DNA of 64,000 nt from Cytobacillus oceanisediminis (GCF_004366035.1 NZ_SOEE01000005.1:372001-436000); one strand, 5' to 3'; counted from the first letter of the stretch, positions 44,989 to 52,320 are shown. Translations and numbers: made by a program. The notes: generated by a model not told the origin, from the letters alone.

Positions 44989-46023
44989 TTATTTGACAGA
45001 CCTTTGAATAATAGTAATAACATGATTAGCAAATTCTTCAGATAATCTAATTTTGTCTGCTCCGAAGTTTAATGCTCCTAGAGATGTTCCACCAACAAAT
45101 GTAATTGGTTCTGTAGAAGCATATGTAGCCTGGATGCTAGAGATTGTGTTATGGAAGAAATTCCATCTTTTACTGTAGTCAATAGAAAGATTCTTAGCCT
45201 TAACCTCCCATGGCCATCTATCAGCATTTTTCAAGAAGACAGGTTCCTCAATAACCTCATAGTAACCCAACAATTTGGTTGTCCCTACAGCATAACAGAT
45301 TAGTATGTCACCAACTCTTACCGCAGAAGGCTTTCTTTTAGAAAAATGGAGCTTTTCAATATCATTTCCTAAACTTCTATTAGTGGAGAAAGGTCTATCA
45401 GACCAACCTACTGGTTTAATAAAATATCGAATGTCCGACTTACTTACATTAACCTTTTTCTTGATTAGGTCACTAACTTTTAAATCAATTTTTGGTTTCT
45501 TTGTTTCTCCCGAACTACCAGTGTAACTATCTATTCTTGAAATTATATTAGAAATCTCTTCATTAGTTAGCGCATGGCTACTTACGTTAGTCAAATCATC
45601 AATAATTTTTGTAATTTGGTTAGACTCATTTATTTGTACACCCCATTCATGATTAAACCCTAAACCTGCTTCAGTAAAATTAGCAGATGTAATTATTGCC
45701 TGTTGGGGCACACCATCTTTTAAAGATATGTATATTTTCCCATGTAATTTATTGTCGATGAATACCTTATAATCAATAGCATGCGTAAAGCAATTAAAAC
45801 AAAATGAATGTAGCGAATTTGATTTTTTAAACAAGTCAAGATTATCGTCTTTTAATGTAGTTATTAATGAAAATTTTTTTAACCCCATATCTTTTATTTC
45901 TTCAAAGAAGATATCAAATGATTCCATTAAGAACGGGCTAATAATATGCAGCTCATCTGCATCCACTAATATTTCCTTTATGTAATTAAAATGGTTTGAA
46001 TTTAAATTGTTTATAATTTTCAT
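44989..46023 (-). CDS. PLD-type nuclease domain fused to an EVE/PUA-like domain
   Basis: A 344-residue protein. Residues 1-150 form a PLDc-like domain with one HGK motif (NKLHGKIYISLKDG) followed by ITSANFTEAGLGFNHEWGVQ, a typical HKD-lipase/nuclease half. The C-terminal part (from about 195) resembles an EVE/PUA fold (SDIRYFIKPVGWSDRPFSTN, VRVGDILICYAVGTTKLLGY, WPWEVKAKNLSIDYSKRWNF). EVE domains bind modified bases, so the pair suggests a nuclease steered by modified DNA or RNA. The domain call for the C-terminus is by pattern only. It follows the Thoeris genes. Confidence 0.65.
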   Translation of the reverse strand: MKIINNLNSNHFNYIKEILVDADELHIISPFLMESFDIFFEEIKDMGLKKFSLITTLKDDNLDLFKKSNSLHSFCFNCFTHAIDYKVFIDNKLHGKIYISLKDGVPQQAIITSANFTEAGLGFNHEWGVQINESNQITKIIDDLTNVSSHALTNEEISNIISRIDSYTGSSGETKKPKIDLKVSDLIKKKVNVSKSDIRYFIKPVGWSDRPFSTNRSLGNDIEKLHFSKRKPSAVRVGDILICYAVGTTKLLGYYEVIEEPVFLKNADRWPWEVKAKNLSIDYSKRWNFFHNTISSIQATYASTEPITFVGGTSLGALNFGADKIRLSEEFANHVITIIQRSVK

Positions 46024-46130
46024 TAAAACTCATCCTTTTACTTGATAGTTATTTTGAACAGGAAGAAAAATACAGAAATGTATTAAGATTGAGAAATATA
46101 ATTAACATCTATCCCTCTGGCATTCCTTCT

Positions 46131-46159
46131 AAAAAATACACCATCTAGCAGATGGTGTA
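46131..46159 (-). terminator. Terminator after thsB
   Basis: Read leftward, TACACCATCT and AGATGGTGTA pair around GCT, followed by TTTTTT (46131-46136). Confidence 0.88.
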
Positions 46160-46199
46160 ACCGGAAGTATCTGTTTCTAATAAACTAAATGGTAAAAGG

Positions 46200-46682
46200 T
46201 TATCTACCTGCTATTTCAGCAGCTTCCTCAATCCAATCAGAAAAATTATCATAACCATTGTCTAAATCCCAATAGTATGTATTAAATACACTCGAAGCTT
46301 TCTTTTGCTTCCCATCAACTGTTATATAATAATTATCTAAAGGATTGTCTCCTTTGGTATCCTTTTCTCCAGCTTGATTTTTTAAGCGGTGTATGTAAAT
46401 CCCTAACAAACCATTACCCTTTTCAATACTCTTTTCAATTTCATACTTAACCCATTTTCTATCTGATGTCTCTTTACCAATAAGAATTACAGTTACAGAA
46501 GTACCTTTTAACTGCTCGTCTATCCAGCCACTAATTGATTTATCACCTTTTCTTTTTACTTCTTCCCATTCTGCCGCATCAAGATACCCCTTGATAGCTT
46601 GTGTTATATTTGAGTTTCTTACCTGCCCAGCTCTCCACGCATCTCTTTCATAATGAAAACTAAAGAAAACCTTTCTTGCCAT
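46200..46682 (-). CDS. thsB: Thoeris ThsB, TIR-like signal-producing protein
   Basis: A 160-residue protein with a TIR-like (DUF1863/MTH538) fold. The start RKVFFSFHYERDAWRAGQVR and VTVILIGKETSDRKWVKYEI, with the conserved Glu in EIEKS, match ThsB. In Thoeris, ThsB recognises phage infection and makes a cyclic-ADP-ribose-type signal that activates ThsA. Its ATG overlaps the last base of the thsA stop (TAATG), so translation is coupled. An AGGAGGAGAG site lies inside the end of thsA. Confidence 0.9.
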   Translation of the reverse strand: MARKVFFSFHYERDAWRAGQVRNSNITQAIKGYLDAAEWEEVKRKGDKSISGWIDEQLKGTSVTVILIGKETSDRKWVKYEIEKSIEKGNGLLGIYIHRLKNQAGEKDTKGDNPLDNYYITVDGKQKKASSVFNTYYWDLDNGYDNFSDWIEEAAEIAGR

Positions 46683-48127
46683 TAAACTCTCCTCCTGATT
46701 TTTTCGATTATTGTATTTACCTCAGAAATAATATTTTTTGGGTTTCTATCTTTCTCTAAAATATTTATCGAATCCTCTAAATACCAATACTTCTCTAGGT
46801 CGCTTTTAACTTCATTAAAAATTCTTTCTGTAACATAACCTGTTGAATTGATTGGTATAATGTACTTTCCAGTATCCCTTGCAATGTGGAATTCTTCTAA
46901 CATTCCGTTTGCATGGACTATTTCCCCATCTACTAACTTATTACCAAATAAGAAAATCATCACACCCGTATCGTCTATCATTTCTTTTCTATACTCCGTC
47001 CAAAGTTCTTTTAGCGACTTTTCACCCGAAGCTGATTGAGGAAATGGACGTAATGTTAGATATTCATTAATTTTCTTTCCCTTATTTTCAAATATTTCTT
47101 CAAGTGCGCCATTAATTACATAACTGCCTACTCCCAAGCCGAATCCTGATATAATATGGTGGTTATTAGCCACAAGAGACTTAGAAAGATTATGTAATAA
47201 GCCTTTGGCTTCCTCTACAGAATAATTGCCATAATTTTCGGCACTACCAGAAATAAATACTTTATTTACTTTAAACTTTTTTTCAATATTGAATAATATA
47301 TTTGTAATATCTGTGTACTCATCAATAAGGACTGAATTAATACCATATCTTTTAAGGTCTCTGATTTTCAAATCTTGCTTAACCCTATCGTAATTAAATT
47401 CCTCCTCATTAATGGAACCATCGGAATTTTTGTATCGACTATCCGACCTGTTAACTCTTCTAAAGAAGCAGTAATGATTTTTAGGACTATTTCCTAGTAA
47501 GTCTACACGAATTTTACTTAAAATTTGCTCTAGATTTGGGTCTTCAAAGCTAAAACCTATAAATATAAAAGTTTTAGATATAAGTTCACCTTTAAGTTGT
47601 GTAGTAAATAAAGTTCTTTCACTGTCATATTTTTCATAGTCATCTCTCGTTATAACAGCATCATCTGGAAATTCCTTATCACCATGCATTTTATAAACAA
47701 CAACATCCCGGTTAGGCTTATAATTTTTCATCTGACTTTGGCTAATTTTTTTATCTACTGTTTTTCCTTTATCACCCAAAGTATCTTCAATAATCGAATC
47801 ATAGTTTGTAGTCCAATAAGTATCAATAGGTAGTCGAGATAAAATATCCATATTTACATTTCTTTCTGCCGTTCTTTGAAACTCTTCTACAATCGCCTCA
47901 TTGATAGTTTGTCTACCATTTGCATTAAAATGATATTGAGCTATTGAAACTAAATCAAATTCTTTATTAATATCCAAGTCTAATTCAGAAGCAACATCAC
48001 TAAGCAATCCTCGCCAATCAACAAAACCTGACCCCCTTGAAAGTCCAGCCCCTGCAAATATAGCCAAATTATTATTGCGAAGCTCTTTCAATACCGCTCT
48101 TTCAAACATCGCTATAGATGTACTCAT
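46682..48127 (-). CDS. thsA: Thoeris ThsA, SIR2-SLOG NADase
   Basis: A 481-residue protein from ATG 48127, behind AAGAAGGTG. The N-terminal SIR2-like NADase has AIFAGAGLSRG (about 22-32), TYWTTNYDSIIE and VVYKMHGD with the catalytic His, then FIFIGFSFEDPN. The C-terminal SLOG sensor (from about 285) has VFISGSAENYG, IISGFGLGVGSYVINGALEE, RPFPQSASG and KYIIPINSTGY. On binding the ThsB signal, ThsA degrades NAD and halts the infected cell. Order thsA then thsB matches type I Thoeris. Confidence 0.95.
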   Translation of the reverse strand: MSTSIAMFERAVLKELRNNNLAIFAGAGLSRGSGFVDWRGLLSDVASELDLDINKEFDLVSIAQYHFNANGRQTINEAIVEEFQRTAERNVNMDILSRLPIDTYWTTNYDSIIEDTLGDKGKTVDKKISQSQMKNYKPNRDVVVYKMHGDKEFPDDAVITRDDYEKYDSERTLFTTQLKGELISKTFIFIGFSFEDPNLEQILSKIRVDLLGNSPKNHYCFFRRVNRSDSRYKNSDGSINEEEFNYDRVKQDLKIRDLKRYGINSVLIDEYTDITNILFNIEKKFKVNKVFISGSAENYGNYSVEEAKGLLHNLSKSLVANNHHIISGFGLGVGSYVINGALEEIFENKGKKINEYLTLRPFPQSASGEKSLKELWTEYRKEMIDDTGVMIFLFGNKLVDGEIVHANGMLEEFHIARDTGKYIIPINSTGYVTERIFNEVKSDLEKYWYLEDSINILEKDRNPKNIISEVNTIIEKIRRRV

Positions 48128-48226
48128 TAATTTCACCTTCTTTCATAATTTCATAGAATTTCCTTACTATATTATAACAAAATTATACAATTTACCCCAA
48201 CTAAATAACTATAAAATTCACCTATT

Positions 48227-48559
48227 CTATACATTTAGATTACATTTGTCTTTAATTGCAAAATATAGTTGTACATCTTCATCAATATTTATTCCTATCC
48301 TGTAGATAACTAATTGAGTTAGCTCAACCTCTTCTACAAACTCTATATTTAAAGTACTATTCAAGATTATATTAATCTCTTCATCCTCCTCCAGTATTAC
48401 CATATTTTGATAATTAGGTAGGCTGAAGCTCTCCAGTTTATCACCATTGTTAAGATAATCGTAAAGACCATAAAATTCGCTTTTTAAATACTCTACAAAA
48501 TGATTTGATAATATACATTCAACTTTCTTAAAGTCCTTTAAACATTGTATTTTTTTCAT
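48227..48559 (-). CDS. 110-residue protein upstream of Thoeris, unknown
   Basis: A 110-residue acidic soluble protein (KKIQCLKDFKKVECILSNHF...). The middle (MVILEEDEEINIILNSTLNI) is strongly acidic and beta-rich. I recognise no family. Its ATG overlaps the stop of a 29-residue peptide gene (TAATG), so it is translationally coupled to it. Thoeris thsA starts 100 bases downstream, with a possible promoter (TATAAT near 48170) between. Confidence 0.55.
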   Translation of the reverse strand: MKKIQCLKDFKKVECILSNHFVEYLKSEFYGLYDYLNNGDKLESFSLPNYQNMVILEEDEEINIILNSTLNIEFVEEVELTQLVIYRIGINIDEDVQLYFAIKDKCNLNV

Positions 48560-48648
48560 TAACGATAGCTCCTATTTGGTTTTTGTGTTAATTCCGTTGC
48601 TAAAGAAACTACAACCCCAAAGACTGCACCTAGTAAAAAGTATTGCAT
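48559..48648 (-). CDS. 29-residue hydrophobic peptide (second of two)
   Basis: MQYFLLGAVFGVVVSLATEL, then a Thr/Gln/Lys/Asn/Arg tail (29 residues total). One membrane helix with a basic C-terminus. A GGGGTGGTAG site precedes ATG 48648. Its stop overlaps the start of the 110-residue gene. I cannot assign it; it resembles a holin or small toxin by size only. Confidence 0.5.
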   Translation of the reverse strand: MQYFLLGAVFGVVVSLATELTQKPNRSYR

Positions 48649-48662
48649 TGCTACCACCCCTT

Positions 48663-48752
48663 TTATTTCCCTTGATTAGTGTTCTGCTTAATAAATACAT
48701 AGATGGATACTCCGAATGCTACTCCTGCTTTAAATAGGTCAATTGGTGACAT
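48663..48752 (-). CDS. 29-residue hydrophobic peptide (first of two)
   Basis: MSPIDLFKAGVAFGVSIYVF, then IKQNTNQGK (29 residues). AAAGGAGGTGAGCGC gives a near-perfect ribosome site 8 bases upstream of ATG 48752, the strongest in this cassette. It is the same length as the next peptide, with a similar AGVAFGV/GAVFGVV core. The function is unknown. An upstream weak hairpin (48790-48805) could be an attenuator. Confidence 0.55.
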   Translation of the reverse strand: MSPIDLFKAGVAFGVSIYVFIKQNTNQGK

Positions 48753-48871
48753 GCGCTCACCTCCTTTACTGTAAAATCACGCACGAAAAAAGAGACGATA
48801 ACTCTTTAAGAGCAAACCTCTCCGACCTTTTATCATATTAAGTTGTCCTGTATACTCATCTGCCAGTGGCT

Positions 48872-49132
48872 TTACACAAAGCATATAGGCTTAATAAGTT
48901 CATCACCTTTCAATAAACCAATTCCTAAATCCTGCAAACCCTGTTTATCCTGTAACAAGTAAACAACATTCGATACACCGCCATCATATAAGAATACCCA
49001 ACACGTTAGTTCTCCCTGAAATTCATTCGGAACACTAGCCTTAATCTCTTCATTCCTGATATCGTTCGCTGATAGGGATCTAACATCTACTTTCCAATCT
49101 TTCCAAACTAGATGTGGGTGGTGCTCCTCCAT
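48872..49132 (-). CDS. 86-residue hypothetical protein, possibly 5'-truncated
   Basis: MEEHHPHLVWKDWKVDVRSL...GGVSNVVYLLQDKQGLQDLG. The frame is open further upstream (about 25 codons, ending at a TAA), overlapping the hsdS remnant on the other strand. No ribosome site is obvious before 49132. It is not recognised and may be a fragment. Confidence 0.4.
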   Translation of the reverse strand: MEEHHPHLVWKDWKVDVRSLSANDIRNEEIKASVPNEFQGELTCWVFLYDGGVSNVVYLLQDKQGLQDLGIGLLKGDELIKPICFV

Positions 49133-49161
49133 GTAGCTCCTAAATACTTTAATAGAGTTCC

Positions 49162-49604
49162 AAGGGCGCTCTTTTGCTGGAGAATCTGTTGCAAATTATC
49201 ATGTAGTTCATACTGGAGATATTGTATATACTAAGAGTCCTCTAAAATCTAATCCTTATGGAATTATTAAGTGCAACAAAAAGAAAGCTGGTATAGTTTC
49301 TACACTTTATGCCGTTTATTCTTGTAAAGAAACTATAATTGGAGAATTCCTGGATTATTACTTCAAACTAGATGATCATACAAATTCATATCTTCGACCT
49401 TTAGTAAATAAGGGTGCTAAAAATGATATGAAGATTAATAATGAAAATGTATTAAAGGGTGAAATTACAGTACCTTTAATCAAGGAGCAGAAAAAAATAA
49501 TCCAATTCCTTTCAACTTTAGATAAGCAAATTTATCGAGAACAAGCAAAATATGAAGAACTAGATCAACAAAAAAAATACTTCATGCAACAAATGTTTAT
49601 TTAA
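49162..49604 (+). pseudogene. hsdS: C-terminal remnant of a type I specificity subunit (HsdS)
   Basis: The frame reads RSFAGESVANYHVVHTGDIV, then TKSPLKSNPYG, LVNKGAKNDMKINNENVLKG, and ends with VPLIKEQKKIIQFLSTLDKQ and QMFI. This is the second target-recognition domain and C-terminal helix of a type I restriction HsdS. The 5' half, a start codon and hsdR/hsdM are missing. A terminator follows. Confidence 0.8.
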
Positions 49605-49609
49605 TTAAA

Positions 49610-49643
49610 ACAGCACCTTCCACACTAACTGGAACGGTGCTGT
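49610..49643 (+). terminator. Terminator after the HsdS remnant
   Basis: ACAGCACC and GGTGCTGT pair (with TTCC/GGAA inside) around CACACTAACT. It ends the old hsd operon. Confidence 0.75.
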
Positions 49644-49654
49644 ATCTGTATTAC

Positions 49655-49684
49655 AGAAAAGACTCATTTACTTATGTACTGTTC
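49655..49684 (-). other. Degenerate rlmH-type core copy
   Basis: TTACTTATGTACTGTTC (49668-49684) is the core with one deletion and one substitution, preceded by AAAAGACTCAT, a decayed form of the AAAAAACCTCAT repeat beside the copy in rlmH. It separates the DUF262 gene from the Thoeris cassette. Confidence 0.6.
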
Positions 49685-49715
49685 TCATTAACAAGTCTAA
49701 GTACGATAGCATAAT

Positions 49716-51305
49716 TTAATTGTTAAGCATTAAATTATTAGCTTTATTTACTAATAATTCCAAACGCTCTTCTAAAAATTTATTAAAATTATCATGGAAA
49801 ATATCCTCAGGACATAAAGCATGATTCATAATTTCTTTTAGTTTCTGAGTATCAGATGGCATTTGTGTTTTATAAAGACTCGGTTTTTCCCCACTAAGTG
49901 AATTATTTGGGCCTCTTGAGATAATACAAATATTTGCTAATGAATTAATCAATTTATTATTAACACCCAAAGATTTCAAGTAACTTTGTGGATAGATATG
50001 ATGAAACTCTTTTTTATTACAGTTTCTTAATACATTTTCTAATGCAACTACACTACCATCTGTAAAATTTAATGGCTTTTCATTAGCCAACATTAAAATA
50101 AATGTTTTAGCGTTAACGTAACTTACACTAAATGTATTATTTTTAAAAAATGTTTCATCAATATTAACTGCAAATTCTCCTAGAGTATTTGATTTATCAT
50201 TTTTAAGTTTAATTATCTCTAAAATATCTAAGTTTAATTTATCTAAGCTTTTACTATATCTTCTAGAGAAGAATGTTTTCCAAATCCATATTATTAATGT
50301 TTCATGTTGTTTTGCTGTAACTCTTACTCCTTGTTCTTTATCAGTAGCAAAGAATACAGATAAGGGTATTATAATATTTTTAAATGGAAGTACTTTGGTT
50401 GAATACACATTTAAATTGGTTTTTAAAAAATCAACAGCCCCTAATATTCCATTCTTTATTAAACTAAAATTATTTCTGACTAGTGTTCCATCTAAATTTA
50501 TTATAGTCTCAGGTGTGGTACTACTCTCTAGAATAGCGCTACAACATCTTAATAATAGGTCATTATCTTCTCCAACCTCGTCAAAGCCATAAGGAGCCAG
50601 TTCTTCACTTAATTCATTAAATTGTTCTTGTAGATCAAAATCCTCACTCCATGTCCATGCTGACAATAACTGAAGGGTATCTAGTTTTACTCCTAATCTA
50701 TTTATTCTTTCAAATACTATTGCTACCGTTGTACGATCATCAGTTGTAAAAGTTTGTACAGGAATTTTTGCTTTTGTAAATCTATCGTATAAACTATCAA
50801 CTTGTGTTGCTACACTTTCATCCATACTTTTTAAGTATTTTCTGTATTCTGGAGGATTGAATAAAATGCTCAAAGGAAAATGTTTTTTAGTATCTACATC
50901 ATCATCTTCCAAAAAAATAAAATTTGAACCTTGTGCATCTACAGGTTTTTCTAAATCAAAATAAATTTTAAAAATATTCATATCGAAATTAGATGTTGCT
51001 TCTAAATTGTTTTGAAACACTCCAAATATTGAGGTTATTCTTTGTTGTCCATCTAAAACATAATCTAAAGGGTAATCTGGATCATTTTCTGGTAATTGAT
51101 ATGGTCCTAATAATCGTTCAGATTTTAATGGCGTTTTAGTTCTCCAAACTAATATACTTCCAAATGGAAACCCTTTGTAAATACTGTCCATTAATTTAGC
51201 TACACGTTCACCATCCCAAACAAATCCTCGTTGGAATGAAGGAATTCTAATTACTCCCTTTTCTATTTTAGAAATAATATCATCTATAAATAATGGTTCA
51301 GACAT
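49716..51305 (-). CDS. DUF262 (GmrSD/BrxU-like) protein with C-terminal HNH domain
   Basis: A 529-residue protein. The N-terminal DUF262 domain has IRIPSFQRGFVWDGERVAKL and DYVLDGQQRITSIFGVF, the ParB-like NTP-binding DGQQR motif. The middle is helical with NRLGVKLDTLQLLSAWTW. The C-terminal HNH-like motif is EFHHIYPQSYLKSLG. Such proteins are single-chain type IV restriction enzymes of the GmrSD/BrxU group that cut modified phage DNA. It sits alone between rlmH and a degenerate core copy, an independent defence cassette. Family assignment is by motif. Confidence 0.8.
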   Translation of the reverse strand: MSEPLFIDDIISKIEKGVIRIPSFQRGFVWDGERVAKLMDSIYKGFPFGSILVWRTKTPLKSERLLGPYQLPENDPDYPLDYVLDGQQRITSIFGVFQNNLEATSNFDMNIFKIYFDLEKPVDAQGSNFIFLEDDDVDTKKHFPLSILFNPPEYRKYLKSMDESVATQVDSLYDRFTKAKIPVQTFTTDDRTTVAIVFERINRLGVKLDTLQLLSAWTWSEDFDLQEQFNELSEELAPYGFDEVGEDNDLLLRCCSAILESSTTPETIINLDGTLVRNNFSLIKNGILGAVDFLKTNLNVYSTKVLPFKNIIIPLSVFFATDKEQGVRVTAKQHETLIIWIWKTFFSRRYSKSLDKLNLDILEIIKLKNDKSNTLGEFAVNIDETFFKNNTFSVSYVNAKTFILMLANEKPLNFTDGSVVALENVLRNCNKKEFHHIYPQSYLKSLGVNNKLINSLANICIISRGPNNSLSGEKPSLYKTQMPSDTQKLKEIMNHALCPEDIFHDNFNKFLEERLELLVNKANNLMLNN

Positions 51306-51350
51306 AAAGCAATACTCCCTCTATTTTTTTATAATTATACCATTTTATAG

Positions 51351-51390
51351 AAAAATAAAAACAGTCCAACTAGTTACTTAGTTAAACTGT
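51351..51390 (-). terminator. Terminator after rlmH, located within the inserted DNA
   Basis: Read leftward, ACAGTTTAACTAAG and TAGTTGGACTGT pair around TAAC, followed by TTTTTATTTTTC. It stands outside the rlmH core copy, so the cassette itself supplies the end of the rlmH transcript. Confidence 0.75.
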
Positions 51391-51430
51391 CTCATCTAAT
51401 AGACTTTTTACTATTAATAGTAATAAATTT

Positions 51431-51460
51431 AAAAAACCTCATTTACTTATGGTACGGTTC
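51431..51460 (-). other. Attachment core within rlmH (rlmH end)
   Basis: TTACTTATGGTACGGTTC (51443-51460) is the last 18 bases of rlmH including the stop codon. It is preceded by AAAAAACCTCAT (51431-51442), the mate of ATGAGGTTTTTTT at 44046-44058. This is the insertion point, equivalent to the attB/attR end in staphylococcal SCC. Confidence 0.8.
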
Positions 51461-51922
51461 CCCCCGATTAATCCGAAACGCCCGATAAACCTGCTCCAAC
51501 AAGATAAGCTTCATCAACTGATGCGGAAACGTCATCTTCGAAAAGGACAGCTTATCATCCGCCCGCTGCAAAACCTCCTGGCTCAACCCAAGCGATCCGC
51601 CAATGACAAACGCAATCTTGCTCTTCCCGTATGTAGCCAGTTTATCAAGATTATCTGCAAGCTCTTCCGAAGATTTCATTTTCCCTTCAATCGCCAAGGC
51701 AATAACATGTGCATCCGGATGAATCTTCGCCAGGATCCGCTCACCCTCTTTTTGCTTCACCTGAATCATTTCCGTTTCGCTTAGTTCTTCAGGGGCTTTT
51801 TCGTCTGGAACCTCTATGATATCCATTTTGGCGTAGGCCGACAGTCTTTTCAGGTATTCGTCAATTCCTTGCTTCAGGTATTTTTCTTTTAGCTTTCCGA
51901 CCGTAATAATTGAGATATTCAC
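51443..51922 (-). CDS. rlmH: 23S rRNA (pseudouridine-1915-N3) methyltransferase RlmH
   Basis: A 159-residue SPOUT-class methyltransferase. The start [40 protein letters not shown], then [20 protein letters not shown] and the end [11 protein letters not shown] form the trefoil-knot SAM site. It methylates pseudouridine 1915 in helix 69 of 23S rRNA. Its last codons are the insertion core of the adjacent cassette array; the copy here is intact, so the enzyme is preserved. In staphylococci the same gene (orfX) is the SCC attachment gene. Confidence 0.96.
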   Translation of the reverse strand: MNISIITVGKLKEKYLKQGIDEYLKRLSAYAKMDIIEVPDEKAPEELSETEMIQVKQKEGERILAKIHPDAHVIALAIEGKMKSSEELADNLDKLATYGKSKIAFVIGGSLGLSQEVLQRADDKLSFSKMTFPHQLMKLILLEQVYRAFRINRGEPYHK

Positions 51923-51960
51923 AGTATGTCCTCACTTTACAAACAAGATATCCACATAAG

Positions 51961-52256
51961 TTATCCACATGTCCACATTTTTCATCCACATCTTGTATGG
52001 GATCATTCGTTCGCTACAACATATATTGCGTTATTTTGACAATATTCACAGGTTGTTGATAACTTTTTATCCTCTTCAAGTTTTGTCAATTGCGGGAATG
52101 TTTCGTACTCATCAACCACTATATCTATTGCCAGATCAACGTGTTCGTCACAGCAGTAAATCATTTTCAGCATGCTCCTTTTTTGGCTGGCAGCCTGTTT
52201 TTTTATCCGATCTGTGGATAATTTTTATTTTCGCCTATGTATATAAGTTATCCACA
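51961..52256. promoter_or_regulatory. DnaA-box cluster between rlmH and htrA
   Basis: Exact TTATCCACA boxes lie at 51961-51969, 52213-52221 (reverse) and 52248-52256, and a one-mismatch box (TGTTGATAA) at 52054-52062. Near variants (ATATCCACA, TCATCCACA) lie between. The replication-origin-proximal gene set agrees with DnaA-titration or replication control, though DnaA-box clusters also serve elsewhere. The cluster shares space with the CxxH/CxxC gene. Confidence 0.65.
52003..52164 (-). CDS. CxxH/CxxC small protein (BA_5709 family)
   Basis: A 53-residue protein not long enough to stand out by length. MIYCCDEHVDLAIDIVVDEY ends in CEYCQNNAIYVVANE. The N-terminal CxxxH and C-terminal CEYC pairs match the TIGR CxxH/CxxC protein family found beside rlmH in Bacillus. 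An AAAAAGGAGC site precedes ATG 52164 by about 10 bases. It probably binds zinc; the function is unknown. Confidence 0.8.
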   Translation of the reverse strand: MIYCCDEHVDLAIDIVVDEYETFPQLTKLEEDKKLSTTCEYCQNNAIYVVANE

Positions 52257-52283
52257 TCTCATCTTAACAAAACAATAAAAAAC

Positions 52284-52306
52284 AGGAAAGCGATTGCCGC
52301 TTTCCC
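52284..52306 (-). terminator. Terminator after htrA
   Basis: Read leftward, GGAAAGCG and CGCTTTCC pair around GCAAT, followed by TGTTTTTTATT. Confidence 0.85.
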
Positions 52307-52320
52307 GTTTAGTCTTTCCA

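Larger units (their letters stand above)
36315..51460. mobile_element. Composite SCC-like cassette array downstream of rlmH
   Basis: Five same-orientation copies of the rlmH 3' end delimit four intervals: 36331-42188 (GMC pair, LysE, MocR, DUF3231), 42207-44011 (dbpA), 44030-49667 (Thoeris, PLD-EVE, HNH, small peptides, hsdS relic) and 49685-51442 (DUF262/HNH). The copy inside rlmH is intact. Staphylococcal SCC elements integrate at the same gene end, using Ccr serine recombinases, and leave such core duplications. No recombinase gene is visible here, so trans mobilisation or a series of old insertions is inferred. Confidence 0.7.
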
